Positions 18,975 through 30,700 of a stretch of 42,537 nucleotides of DNA are shown one piece after another. The position numbers and the translations under genes are program-made. Positions within the stretch are counted from its first letter, which is position 1, and each line of letters begins with the position of its first letter. Source of the stretch: Ophiosphaerella korrae (taxonomy: Eukaryota; Ascomycota; Dothideomycetes; Pleosporales; Phaeosphaeriaceae). The notes under the pieces are model-generated. The model saw nothing but the letters and a program-made list of their open reading frames with translations, was not told the DNA's origin and did no database searches. Location: contig JALNQF010000350.1 in assembly GCA_028456385.1 (NCBI GenBank), positions 1 to 42,537 on the forward strand. The letters are read 5' to 3'.

Positions 18975-19576
18975 TTGACATGCTACAACTGCGGCAAGAC
19001 CGGCCACCTGGCACGTGAGTGCCAGGCCAATCTCACCCAGGAGGAGCTGGGCATGGCGGCGGTGTGCCGCATCCTGGGGGTGGCAGCTGTAAGCAGTAGA
19101 CAATATGTAATCCCTTCGATGATCTTTGCTAATCACGAATGCTATTGTATAGATGGCCCAGCGCGACCGCCGCGGCGGTACGTTGTCCCATCCAAGTTTT
19201 CCCCACCCGATCGTTACCGTTCCATCAATACCCTTGCATCGTCGTTCTGGCTTCGTTCTCACCGTTCTCCATGCTCTCAACGCTTGTTATCGCAACTGGC
19301 CTATAACATACCTGCTTTTCTGTTGAGCACTGGGAGGGTCATGGTGTAGGTTTGCTAACTGTGTCATGTAGGTTCAAAGTTCTTCAACAAACGGGGGGCG
19401 GGGCAGCAAGGCCGCCAAAAAAGCCAAGAAGGCGGCGGCGGCGGAGGGTGCTAGGGGGAGGGAAGGAGGGGGAGAAGGAGGAGGGAGGCGGCGCCGCCGC
19501 CGCCGATGGCGGCAAGGACGACGACGATGCTGCCGGGGGTGGTATGGGGTGTGGTGACCCTCACCAACGGCCGTAA
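18975..19576 (+). pseudogene. CCHC zinc-knuckle protein, 3' part, with frame changes at G runs
   Basis: The first exon piece reads TCYNCGKTGHLARECQANLT, one complete CX2CX4HX4C zinc knuckle as in CNBP/Gis2-type nucleic-acid-binding proteins, then EELGMAAVCRILGVAA. An intron follows (GTAAGC at 19089 to TAG at 19152), then a 25-nt exon (MAQRDRRG) and a second intron (GTACGT at 19178 to GTAG at 19371). After that coding sense moves between frames: GSKFFNK in one, GSKAAKKAKKAAAAEGA in the next, EKEEGGGAAAADGGKDDDD to the stop at 19576 in the third. The switches fall at the G runs near 19392 and 19452. The 5' side has no valid acceptor or ATG, so upstream exons are missing or damaged. Either a pseudogene or a gene with homopolymer sequencing errors. 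Confidence 0.5.
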
Positions 19577-20105
19577 CGGCCTAGTTTCGCGGGGTTTTTT
19601 GGGGGTTGTTTTTGTTTTGCTGTTTGGTTCTTTTGTTGTTACTTCCGACACTGATATCCTCTAGTGCTTTGTAATTTGGTGGTGGTGATTGGAATAGATC
19701 TTCGTCTGCGGCAAAAACACACTTGACTAGGATTGTTTCAATATGCGAAATGGTAAAACAAAAGGTTTACGACCTGGCGTGATGGTTTCATAGAGCAAAT
19801 TGCCGGTGCAGTGCCAGCATCTCGAGTTCCATGCGCTGATATATTGTTTAATAAATTGACAGGGTACCACACATCGAGGGTTCTGCCAAATAATGAATGA
19901 TTGCTGGATAAGGGGCTTCTTTAACTGCATGGCGAGCGTGAGATGGCAGGATGATGGTTTTGTTCATTCTTTCGGGGGTCCTGAGGATCGCTGGATGTAC
20001 GCTGTGCGAGTATTCAAGACTGCGTTCTCAACCTTGAGAGGCCGAGAGGCGAACGGATCAAGCGCCAGTATATTCTGGCGAATCACACGGGTTTCGCATC
20101 GTGTG
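19577..20105. other. no gene seen
   Basis: T- and G-rich sequence follows the zinc-knuckle remnant (about 19590-19640) and could be its 3' untranslated region. The rest contains only short overlapping frames without domain features. Confidence 0.4.
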
Positions 20106-20296
20106 GCGACGATATGATATGATTTGATAGGACAGTGTTGGCTGCTGCCTGAGAGGGAGAACCATGGTACGCAAGGAGTTGCTCGCATACTTCACGCATT
20201 CATAAGGGGGACGAAAAAATAATAATCTGCGTGCAGCTCATATACTGGGCGTACCATGGTTCTGTCCTCCCAGGCAGCAACATCAATATCGTCACC
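20106..20296. repeat. large imperfect inverted repeat (hairpin)
   Basis: The left arm 20106-20172 (ending GAGAACCATGGTACGC) and the right arm 20249-20296 (beginning GCGTACCATGGTTCTG) are inverted copies separated by 76 bp. Paired blocks are GCGTACCATGGTTCT, GGCAGCAAC and ATCGTCACC with their complements; the left arm has extra bases. No TA or TAA duplication is evident. It may be a small foldback element or a local inverted duplication. Confidence 0.55.
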
Positions 20297-20455
20297 AACC
20301 ACCATCGTCGAATCGATATCCAATCATCACCACCGAATTACAAACCACCAGAAGAAGGGGGACGAAGCCAACAAGGTATCAGATTGAAGAAACTATGTTA
20401 TGCCGTCATCGCCACCTGAGATGGTGTCTTCTACCTTGTTTTTCGTGTTGCTTTG

Positions 20456-20473
20456 TACCTACCTAGGTAGGTA
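20456..20473. repeat. 18-bp perfect palindrome
   Basis: TACCTACCT is followed directly by AGGTAGGTA. A related CTACCTGGGTAGGTA occurs near 15740. It could be a protein-binding site or chance; about 500 bp upstream of the F-box gene. Confidence 0.5.
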
Positions 20474-20760
20474 GTAATCGATTATTTATCTCACCGAAAA
20501 AGGGCGCGAAATTGATTTTACAATGGTGGGCGGCGTACACATGCACCACAAAGAAAACCTTCGGATAGTCATCACCTACAGAGATCATATTAGTGCAATC
20601 AAATCCGTTGACTAATAGAGATGTTTGATAGACTCAAGAAAAACCTGTCTACTTTGAAAAATCAATTTTACGGTATGAGTCACATGACCGTGGCTGACTG
20701 TTCCATCCAGATGTCTTCATACGCACGGCCCAATAAGATCGAGTTTGACACGGAACATTG

Positions 20761-20768
20761 TATAAATA
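20761..20768 (+). promoter_or_regulatory. TATA box of the F-box gene
   Basis: TATAAATA lies 226 bp before the inferred start codon. With initiation about 30 bp downstream, the leader would be near 190 nt. Confidence 0.4.
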
Positions 20769-20986
20769 CCTCTCAATATCTACATCTTCAACGAAACCTA
20801 GTTCCTCTTGACGATACTGCGCATTGCCGGACGACGCATATCATTGCTACCCATCCCATTACACAGCCACACTCGCCACCGTACTGCTCACCCGCCCTAC
20901 CGCAACAACGGACGTCCTCACCTTTGGCCCCAAGGCCGCTTATCCTGGTTGTTTGAACATAGACGATCTCGTCATACTATACCCTC

Positions 20987-21948
20987 ATGAGTTTCAGTTG
21001 CAACTGACCGCACCCCTACAGTTTAACGCAGGTTACCTCAGTCGCTTGCCTCTAGAGCTAACATACCAAGTTTTGGAACACGTACCAGTTCGATCATTAG
21101 TGCAATTCCGTAACGTCAGCGCCTCTGCGCGATACATCGTCGATACTATGCCAACATTCGTTACGGTCATGCGCCACGCTCCGCAGATGATTTACGGTAC
21201 CCTTCTCTTACAACCATCAACCTTCATCTCGATTTCCATTCTCGATTCCAAGTTACGTCAGCAGCATTGCGACATTTGTCCAGCTCGTTTGCTAGCGCCA
21301 TATTTTTGGATACCGACTGCAACCCGTTTGTGTTATGGATGTCTTCTCAACAAGCCCACGCCAATTGAGCGGGAGGAAATAGCGCGTTACAAAATCACGG
21401 ACTCTTGTAGTTTGCCAGCATTCCGTTTTCCAGCTGCGGTGCTTCGCGGCATCCGACCTGGATGCGGCCTCGTCGAGCGATCTACTTCAGGTGCGACCCT
21501 GTACGAGATGGCACGCAAAAATAATGGAATACTGCTAAGCGGGAAGCCTTCATGGGCTAAATGGGGTGTACCCGAGCAGTATGACTGGTCACCCAAGAAT
21601 ACCCCAGGTTCCTACCCATATCATATGCTTAATAACCTGCAGAGGGCTCCAGAAACCCCAAACCGAGCTCGGAGATGTATAGCGACTGTAGTTGTTCCAT
21701 GGGTACATGAAAACAAGACTGAGACTGGGGTCTTCTGTTTGACATGTTCAAATACAATGTGCCATGATATGTACCACCGAGACGAATTCCCTGAACACTT
21801 GAGAATCTGCCGAGTACAACCAGGATATATTATTAGTAACGGGGGACCCGCCGTTCATTGGAGAAATACGGCTTATCAACACTACTACCTACCAGCTTCC
21901 TATGTCGAAACAATGATTCATTGTGAGCATGGATCTATTGACAGGTAG
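20987..21948 (+). CDS. F-box domain protein with Cys-rich region
   Basis: The coding frame is open from 20824 to 21948 but has no ATG before residue 109 of that frame. The ATG at 20987 with a 41-bp intron (20991-21031, donor GTTTCA, branch-like AACTGAC, acceptor CGCAG) gives MSYLSRLPLELTYQVLEHVP, in frame, 306 aa. That places the F-box (LSRLPLELTYQVLEHVPVRS then LVQFRNVSASARYIV) at the very N-terminus, as in many fungal F-box proteins that bind Skp1. Two cysteine clusters follow: CDICPARLLAPYFWIPTATR with LCYGC, and CLTCSNTMC with a later HLRIC. They may bind zinc. The substrate is unknown. The intron is short and its donor weak, so the start is the uncertain part; the F-box assignment is firmer. 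Confidence 0.65.
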
Positions 21949-22669
21949 GAGCTACAATGTCCATCTCGGGTTGGGCTTGTATTCCAACGCAGATAGCTTG
22001 AAGGAATGGCCGTGTCAGCGATGAACTTACTGCGAAAATGTTAGCGTAGCCTTGGCCTTCAACAAACCAGCGGTACGCAGGTAGCCGGCCATGCTACGGT
22101 ATGTGAGAGAGGCGGTGCGCGCGTGTTTACTGGAGACACATATATGAACCGAGAGCGGCGTGGAGAACTGTCCACGGTTTTGGTGCGAGGGACAAAGGAG
22201 AATACGGTTGGTATGTGTCGCGTGTTCTTTTCCAGCCTAATCTGGGTGGTATCTTTAAGGCGCATGACGAAAGTTCATGTAACTTTCTGAAGGTAGATTG
22301 GAATATATTTGATCGGGGTTTGCATTCGACTCCTGAGTTCGTAGCTGGGAATCAGGGTGAGTGGAATCGATATTTATTTCACCCATGTGTGTTCATGTTT
22401 TGCGCAAGCGATGTGATGATATTGATGGGAGCGTTCTGACGCGTCGTCCTTGTCTAGGTGAAATTACCGCCGCCACAGGTCGAAACCAGAGTGTCCTGCC
22501 AATAAAATAAACCTCCTCGCTCTTCTCCTATACCCTATTAGCAAAAGACTCCAGGTTGCGTGAGATTGTAGCGCGTCATTGACATCAGGTCGATATATAC
22601 AACGGTTCATATATGGGGAATGGTAGCATTGAAGACGCATTGGACCAGTCTCTAAGTTAGACCAACAGA
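21949..22669. other. no gene seen
   Basis: Between the F-box gene and the membrane-protein gene. I looked here for the missing 5' exons (membrane helices) of the downstream gene and found none. A TATATATAC motif lies near 22593. Confidence 0.4.
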
Positions 22670-24015
22670 ATGCTGATGGAATACAGGTACGTCAAGGTCA
22701 ATATCAAGCATCCAACAGATTGAAAACTGACTTTACTAGGCAAGCAAAGCCTATAACTGTGACAACCGCCAAGGCGACGCTAATCACAGGGTCATTACCG
22801 GTATTTCCCTCTCCATGTGGAGTTAATTGCACTTACACGAGCGTGTTCGAAGGCCCACACGCCAAATGCAGCTCGTCAACGTACAATGAGAGTGTAACCA
22901 TCGCGCCCGGAAATCTACTTGCCTGGAACTCTAGCTGGACCGAACCAGTGGATCAATGGCTCAAGCCAAGTGACAAAATAGACTGTCCACCAGCACTTTC
23001 AAAAACGAACTGTTCCATCACGACGTCCCCTAGGGGCTTCTTTTTTGACAAGTATTCTAATATGCTTGACACGATATCTGGCGATGGAAAAAACGTCATC
23101 TACCAAAGAAAAATGACCAGGATACTTTGTAGTCCTGGCGTTGGCTTGTATACGACCAAAACCACCTTTAACAATGGCGTCCAAAACATCGATATAAGCT
23201 CAGAGTACATCGAGCCTTTCGCCGATTTATGGACCAACTCTGGGCGCTTGTATTCTAAGGCGGGCAAGAAACGTCCTATTGATGAGCGACTCTTTTTCAG
23301 CGCAATAAACCTCATGGCGGTTTTTGACTCTGTGGTCACGCTTCTTGGCGGTGATTTTAAAGGCTATTTAAGCACGTTTTATAGCGGTAGTTCTCTTGTA
23401 ACCCTTTGGCCGCCTGGTGTCGCGATCGATGCAATCAACCCACGTAAGTGATCCGCAGGCATAACTTAGTGACGCGTAATGCATGCACGAAATCTAACGC
23501 CGCCCGCAGAAGCCAACCAGACTATCATCCGAGACACTATCTTGAACAACGCGCGTTTCGATTGGAACAGACGGGATTACTGGGATACCAATGACGTCAA
23601 TATTACTGAGTCTGGCATCAACCAAGCCCTCCAAAACATTACGATAGCCATGATGCAAATCAACCCCTCCTGGAACACCACCACTAAGGTTACGCAAATG
23701 ACCTACAACAACATATTCGCTTTCTCTTCTAGACCCCGTCTGGTCGTCCCCTACGCTTGCACCCTCGCCGCCATTCTCCCCTTCCTAATCCTCGGCTATA
23801 ACTCAATGCGCTTGAATGGTGTACCTGCCATCTCAGGCGGCTTTTTTCAGACGCTCATGACAACAACGGGGAGCGGCGCCCTACGGGATGCCGCAGCCGC
23901 GGGATGCTTAGGTGGGGAGCAAAACATCCCACAGAAGCTCAATAACATGGAAGTCATTTACGGTGAGCTAATCGAGGACAAGAAGGGACACGGAGTGAGG
24001 AGGAGCGACGTTTAG
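22670..24015 (+). CDS. fungal membrane protein (DUF3176-like), N-terminally truncated
   Basis: Model: 22670-22686, intron 22687-22739 (GTACGT to CTAG), 22740-23443, intron 23444-23509 (GTAAGT to GCAG), 23510-24015; 408 aa, both junctions in frame (MEY-RQAK and INP-QANQ). The large middle part is an extracellular-type domain with spaced cysteines and Asn glycosylation sites (PSPCGVNCTYTSVFEGP, NSSW, NCSITT). Near the C-terminus is one membrane helix (VVPYACTLAAILPFLILGY), then the family hallmark NGVPAISGGFFQTLM and a cytosolic tail (YGELIEDKKG). Ascomycete relatives have two or three extra helices at the N-terminus that are missing here, and a stop precedes the ATG at 22670. It is probably a truncated gene. 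It could also be a short paralogue whose upstream exon I failed to see. Confidence 0.55.
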
Positions 24016-27000
24016 TGTTAAGGACGAGATTATAGCTTTGAGAAAGGAAGAGTTGTATGGAAGATAAGTAGGGGGTTGATTATTTCTCTAGTAAGATTTG
24101 TTATACGCACGCAGGCCACCCTATCCAATATAAGGTGATGAATGAGATCTTATTCGTACGTAATATAGTATAGCGCTAGAAGTTAACTTCTTTATTAGAC
24201 TTTCTAACCTCAATAAAATAGGTTTAGAGATGGAGGTAAATAGTGGCTTTGGATGAAATTGTATGGACTTGGGGTGTATATTACGACACGTTGGGTTATG
24301 GTTAAAATATGGTTATAATATGGTTATAGCTAATTAGCTGGAGATGCAAACTTCCTTTATGTCATCGCCACTATGTCCGAACCGCTATTAACAAATGAGG
24401 GATTACCAGAACTCGTCCGTGGATCTCATAGTCTACAAGTCCGGTCGGTAGTGGATATTTTCCGTATGCCTACGACACAAATTACGCTGTGTATGGGTTG
24501 GGTATTGGCTTGGACTTCGGAGCTCTTATATAAATTGCCCTAAGGGGGAAGTAGCTTGTATGCGTTATTAATATATCGAAAGAGGAAGCAAAGGTCAATA
24601 TACCTGCTCTAACTCCTCCTAGTCTTTATTATAGTATTACTAAATATTGAGATTAAAGTACTCTCGTATAAAGTTTTGCATATTTATGCTTGCACCTCCC
24701 CTCTTACCCCCGAATTCTAATTACTCCAACCTCCTAGGGTCTGGAAAGTTGCAATTAGTATATACTATAAATATAACAATAAATACTTACCCTACGTGTC
24801 AACTTTATCCTGTATCCTAATTCGATCACGTGGCTTTGTAACGCTCCGCTCTAGTAAGGTTTATAGAACTTCTAATAAGACCTTGTACCTTGCTTCTAAG
24901 TATACGATAATTGTTTCGGTTGGTAGTAGAGCAGGAGCGGCAATACTCTTGGACGTCGACCATGACTATATACTATCAACCTTATTCTCAAGTAGAGTAT
25001 ACTACTATGTTTAGCCGCTCTAGGCCCAATTACTTATAAAACTAGCTTTCCTTCTTAGATATTTTACTAAACTACTCTTAGTATTGTAGTATACTGGGAT
25101 ACACGTGGAAGTAGGGAGCAGGCGCCGGCCCGCAGTCGGTAAGATGAGTTGAATATATAGGTTTAGTAGCTACATGACGAGTTGGTGCTGGTGTCTATAT
25201 CCCCCATCCGATCTCACTCGGAGCCCCTGAAGAGCCGGAAAGCTGACTCAATGCTCCCCGATCACGTGCGGTCCTACTGCACCACAATACCTGGCTGAGT
25301 ATTAAAATACGGTAAGTAGTTTGTACTTTTACGAGCAGAACCTAGCCTTGACACGAAGAATTATTTTAGTATCATTTAGGATACCGTCTGGAACCGGAGG
25401 ACCTTCCGATCAAACTCACTTAGTGGCGATTCAAAGTTAGCTCTAGTCAGCCTCGTACCTCAATATGCAAAGATTGGAGATAGGATATGCATTCTGTATG
25501 TCTGTAGTGTACTGGTGATTTTACGAAACATTCCTAGTGTTGGTTCGCAGCAAGACTACTGGTAGCCAATAGGTGATGCGTATGTGCATGACGTCATAGA
25601 TAGCGAAGCTCAGATTCGACAAGCCCAAAGGAGTAGTAACCGTTGACTTACCTAGACTCGATCCGCCTCTAAGCGAAGGCAAACTTTGGCGAAGTCATTA
25701 TGTGCTTAGCGACTGAAAATTAGCCGGATAATCTGTGGCATCATTACCTTTTGGGCGGGCTATGTCTGCTAATCGATTATCTGTAAGCCAGAGGGGTTTC
25801 GCAATCCTTTTTGAAAGAGGTGTCATATGCAGGGCATGCACAGGTTTTAGTGTATCAAAGTAAAGGAGATCGAACGCGGGACGATATTGATAAAACGCAC
25901 ATTAGGTAATGTCACGGTCCCTGCAAGTGCGCTCGCTAGCGCCACACCGCCAATCCTCTGGCTTGCAGCCTTGCATTGATGATATCGCGAACTCCGTTAT
26001 GCTGGTGCTATGTCGTAATAATTGGCAACCTCTTTTGATGACTCAGAAAGGCTAATAAGTCCTGCACTCTCTGCCGCTACCGCTGGGCTCCGCCGCCTAA
26101 ACCTTTAGCCTCGATGTCAGCCTGTGCTCTCTGACTCTGGTGTTCTACTGCTGTCATAAGAAAATGAAGGCCACCAACCGTCGTGCCGTGTCGAACCACC
26201 CGTTTCCCTAATTCTGCCTAGTTGGGTCCCTCCTTCGCAGTCAATCTAGGTGGACGAAAGGGTAAGGGCGGCGCAGTGCCTACTTGATCAGCCGCGTCAA
26301 ATCTTCCACTTCGCCAATCACAGGCCCAGTGGAATAAAACTGTAGCAGCAGTCAACAGTCGTCGCGCGTCACGGACTATGATTCGTCAGGCTCTGCAAAG
26401 GACGGTGAGATGATGGCTGAAGGATTGTGTATGCAGTAAGGATGCAGCACCGTTCTATAGGGCTGAGACACAGGGTTCATACTGCACTCCTACCTTGGAA
26501 GGGATTGCCCGGACGGTAGAGTACACTCATTGCTGAAACGTTAATAATAGGTACCTAGATAGCTACATACGCTGAATCGAAAAATGGTATAACCGTCGAC
26601 GTTACTTCTTGGTACGGCGACTTATGCAGGCACAGCTATATTTGGCAAAGATCAAGGAATAGATCGCCGAGCGTTCGGAAGGCACTAGATGCTTCATCGT
26701 TTGGAAAAAGTCGTGAACTGACGCTTACAAGTCTTGATATGAAGCGTGATGTGTAATTCTTGGATATCACTTGATACCCCGATACCTGGGTGCCCACTCC
26801 AGGCTTCCAAGAAAGCCACATCTTTTGTCTATGACATCAAAACCGCCTAGAGGTATCGTAGTGCGTGAGTCTAGGCTTGGTGACGACGCTTGATTCTGGC
26901 GGCCCGTCGCGATGGCCTCTCATATTCAAAAACGGTCGCCACTTTACTGCAGGGTGACTTGTTGAGTGCGCAAAGTTTCAGAGTTGATAAGAAGGCGATT

Positions 27001-27780
27001 TGCGATAGCCAGCCTGTCCAGTGGTATCAGAGATGAGATTCTGTGGCCTGCTGAGGTGTTGGTGCCTTGATTGGGGTCTTATGAAGCGCAAGGGAGGCTG
27101 CATTGTCACGTCTCTGCTCGGCACAGGCCGGTTGGCTGATGGCAGCGTCGTAACAAGTGCGGTATGCAGGCATGCAGAGTGTGTCGGCGACTTGGACGAC
27201 TCACCTCCACGAGCATCGCAAGTCGCCTGTTCAAGGGCGAGATGGGAGGACACGGAGTCGGTCAAGCTAGAGGCACGGCCAAGCCTCTTTTGGAATCGCG
27301 CGCCGCCCCCCAAGCCAACGCAGCCCGTGTGCGTGGGCTTTTCGTCCCGTGTGCAACGAGCCGGAAAGCTCACGTTGCATGCCGCGGCCAGGCGCAACAT
27401 GCTCATTCGCCCACGCCGGGAATCCTGCAGTGCAGGTGCAAGCCATCGCAGCTGGGCTGTCCGACGCTTCACTGCCCGCCCGCCTTTTCCTGGCCCAGCA
27501 GAGCGCCTCTCCTGGCCCTGGTGCCGATGCTCATTCGCTATTCTGGGATGGCGGGGGCCCAGCGGCGCTGTGCCGAGCGGAGCGCTGGTGTCTGACCGCT
27601 CCACTCTTTTTCTCACTGCCCTAAACATGCCACACCACAGCCATGGGCTTGACAGGCTTCGGATGGGGCTGAAAGTCCTCTCACTCTTCAAAATAGTTTA
27701 TAATCCGTCTCTGCGCCTCCAATGGCGGCCATACTCTCCCCACCGCAGATCGCCACGCCCCCGAGTGCTTTGGCAACAGC
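24016..27780. other. long stretch without a convincing gene
   Basis: 24050-25080 is AT-rich with short repeats of ATATGGTTAT near 24305-24330. 25100-26900 is mid-GC with only small frames. 26980-27780 is GC-rich and shows long overlapping frames on both strands (237 and 314 codons). They lack domains and a start context and have Arg/Ser/Pro-rich composition, so I take this as the promoter and leader of the calpain gene rather than coding DNA. Confidence 0.5.
25699..25902 (-). pseudogene. short coding relic, unknown
   Basis: The minus-strand frame is open for 67 codons between stops and reads naturally: PAFDLLYFDTLKPVHALHM, then PLSKRIAKPLWLTDNRLADI. No ATG lies at its start and no neighbouring exon is evident. 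I cannot name the family; it may be a fragment of a larger protein. Confidence 0.2.
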
Positions 27781-30700
27781 ATGACCATGGACTCCCAGGG
27801 TACCAACGACTTCATCAACATTGTCAAACCGCACTCCAGACCACACTCGAGAGCGCCGAGCGTGATACACGAACCACACGCCTCCACTGCCCCAGCCACA
27901 GCCACAGCCATGGCCCCGCGGTCGCGACTTCCTGTGCGAAAGCACGCGCCCCAGCGAAGCATTGACGACTTCTGGGACAAGTTCACAACGAAGCACCCGG
28001 GCAAGATATTCACCATTCTTCCAGACAACCTCTATGCAAAACGCGCAGCTGCACATGCGCCCAAAGGCTCAATACCCGGCGTCAATGCCCTTGCCTCGTA
28101 CGAACAGGCGGTAGAGTCGTGTCGGAACAAGGTGGCCAAAATCGTCAAAGAGTGCCGCCGACTGAACCAAAAGTACCGGGACCCACACTTTGACATTGAA
28201 GCCGACTTCAAACGGTCACAAGCGTTGCCAGACACCCCACCCGACTGCCTGACGGGATTGGACAAGGACCAGGCAGATTACCAGCCCATGTCTGTGAAGA
28301 GAGTAGAGGTAATGCGCATCGGTGTCGCCTGCTATACCCCGCTGACAATGGCCGCAGGACATTTTCGAGCATCCCCAATTCTACATCGGAGGCGCCACCG
28401 CGAACGACGTACGACAAGGCAACGATGGAGATTGTTGGTTTATGGCGGCGCTGGCTACAATAAGCAATAAGGAGGAGCTGATACAACGAGTATGCGTCGC
28501 TCGGGACGAAAAAGTTGGCGTCTACGGCTTCGTGTTCCACAGAGGTAGGCAAACGACTTTGTGGCACTGGAAACACGCGCTTACCTGGCACAGATGGCGA
28601 ATGGATCTCCGAGGTCATCGATGACAAGCTATACCTGATTAAAGAAGATTTCGACGAAGCGAAAATCGAACGCTATCATTGGCTAGAACTGCAGAACCGC
28701 AAGACACCCGAGGAGGAGTATCGTACTGTTATGCAAACGGGATCACGGGCATTGTATTTTGCACAGTGTAGCGACCCCAATGAGACGTGGCTGCCACTGC
28801 TCGAGAAAGCATTTGCCAAGGCCCATGGAGACTACTCTGCTATCGATGGAGGTTTTGTTGGCGAAGGCATCGAAGACCTTACCGGCGGTGTTACATCCGA
28901 GGTATTTGCGACAGATATCCTTGACAAGGATAAGTTCTGGCGCGAGGAACTCATGAACGTAAACAAGACCTTCCTGTTCGGATGTGGCCAAATGGGCGGC
29001 ATCTACGGCGAACGCAAAGGCATCCAAGAAAAGCATGCTTACTCTATAATGGAGGCCCGCGAAATCGATGGCCAACGACTGCTAAAATTACGCAATCCGT
29101 GGGGTCGGAGCGAATGGACTGGTCGCTGGAGTGATGGATCAGAAGAATGGACGCCTGAGTGGATGCAGAAACTCAAGCATAAATTCGGTGACGACGGCGT
29201 CTTTTGGATATCCTATCAAGATCTCCTTCGCCATTACCAGCACTTTGACCGCACTCGACTATTTGGCCCGGAGTGGACAGTTTCCCAGCAATGGACGAGC
29301 GTCAATGTGCCTTGGAGTGTCGACTACCTAGACACCAAGTTCACGATTAATCTCGCCAAGGCAAGTCCAGTTGTTATCGTACTTAGCCAGCTCGATGATC
29401 GCTACTATCTTGGTTTAGAAGGGCAATACGAGTTTAACCTCCAATTCCGTCTCCACAAAGATGATGAGGAAGAGTATATCGTGCGCAGCAACGGCACTTA
29501 CTACATGAAGCGATCTGTCTCAACCGAGCTCAATCTAGAAGCGGGTGACTACACCGTTCTCCTCAAGATCAAGGCAACAAGGCAACCAAGACTGACACCA
29601 GACGAGGTCATCCGAGCGACTTGTACCAAGAGACGAGAGAAACTTCTCGCAACCGGCTTGTCTTATGATCTCGCTCATGCCAAAGGGCAATTCAGGGAGC
29701 GTGAAAAGGAAAAGCTCCGCCGACAAAAGGAGCACAAACTCGAGCGTAAGAAGGCGGAGATGAAGAGCTATTATGAACAGAGAAAGAAGTTGCGCCAGAA
29801 AACCAAGCTTCGTGAGCAAAAGAAGGTCGCCAAGGAGACCCGCAGGATGAACCGATCGAGCAGAGATATGCTTGAAGTAGAGCGCAAGCTCCAAGAGATG
29901 TCTGGGCTCGGCACCAACGTTGAAGAAGGTCAGCAGCAGTCTTTCGACGAGGAAAACAAACCTACCCATACTGTAGTGTCGAGGCATCATCGCGCCTCAA
30001 GCACTAGTGCGATTCGGGAGCGCTCATCTAGCCCCGGTGGTGGCTTCGGTGGTCGCGGCGGCTATAATAGGGGCCGCGATGGATACAACGCGGCGCTTCC
30101 GGGAGCTCTGCAAGGTCGCGGAGGCTACAATCGCGAGGCACATGGCTCCGCAATGGCCGAAGCCCTGCAAGGACGGGGTGGATACAACTCCAGCCCCCAG
30201 AGCACCCCAGCTGCACCTGCACCTGCACCTGCACATGGCTTCACAGGGCGTGGTGGATATAACCAAAACATGCCTGGTGAACTTCATGGTAGGGGTGGCT
30301 ATAATCAGAATATGCCTGGCGAGCTCCAGGGCCGGGGCGGCTACAATGCCGAACTACCCGGCGCCTATCAAGGTCGAGACGGATATAACGGCCGTGATGG
30401 GTACAATGGTAGAGACGGATACAATGGTCGCGACGGTTACAATGGCCGCGACGGTTACAATGGCCGTGACGGTTACAACGAAGGCGCGACCACTGACTCA
30501 CCCATCCCCACACCGCTGACGGACGAGTTCCGTCCTGGAACTCCTTCACAGCACCCATATAGTCCTCGCCCAGATCGCAAATCTCCGGCTTCGTCCCGTA
30601 AAGCGACATTGACTCCTATCCTCGGCCTACGCCCAGGCATTCAAGTCTCGCGTGGTCGCGGTGCTAGTATGGGCTCTAACCGCGCCCATTATGGCATGTA

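Noticed and set aside
6370..24015. A secondary-metabolite or other gene cluster
   Set aside because: No backbone enzyme, transporter or pathway regulator is present; the genes are unrelated in type and many are broken.
25870..25980. Possible minus-strand tRNA (GATCGAAC resembling a T loop)
   Set aside because: The flanking bases cannot form the T stem and no acceptor or anticodon arms are found.
26978..27965. Long overlapping frames on both strands (237 and 314 codons)
   Set aside because: GC-rich DNA upstream of and within the calpain start; Arg/Ser/Pro-rich, no domain, and the plus frame runs out of frame into the calpain first exon.
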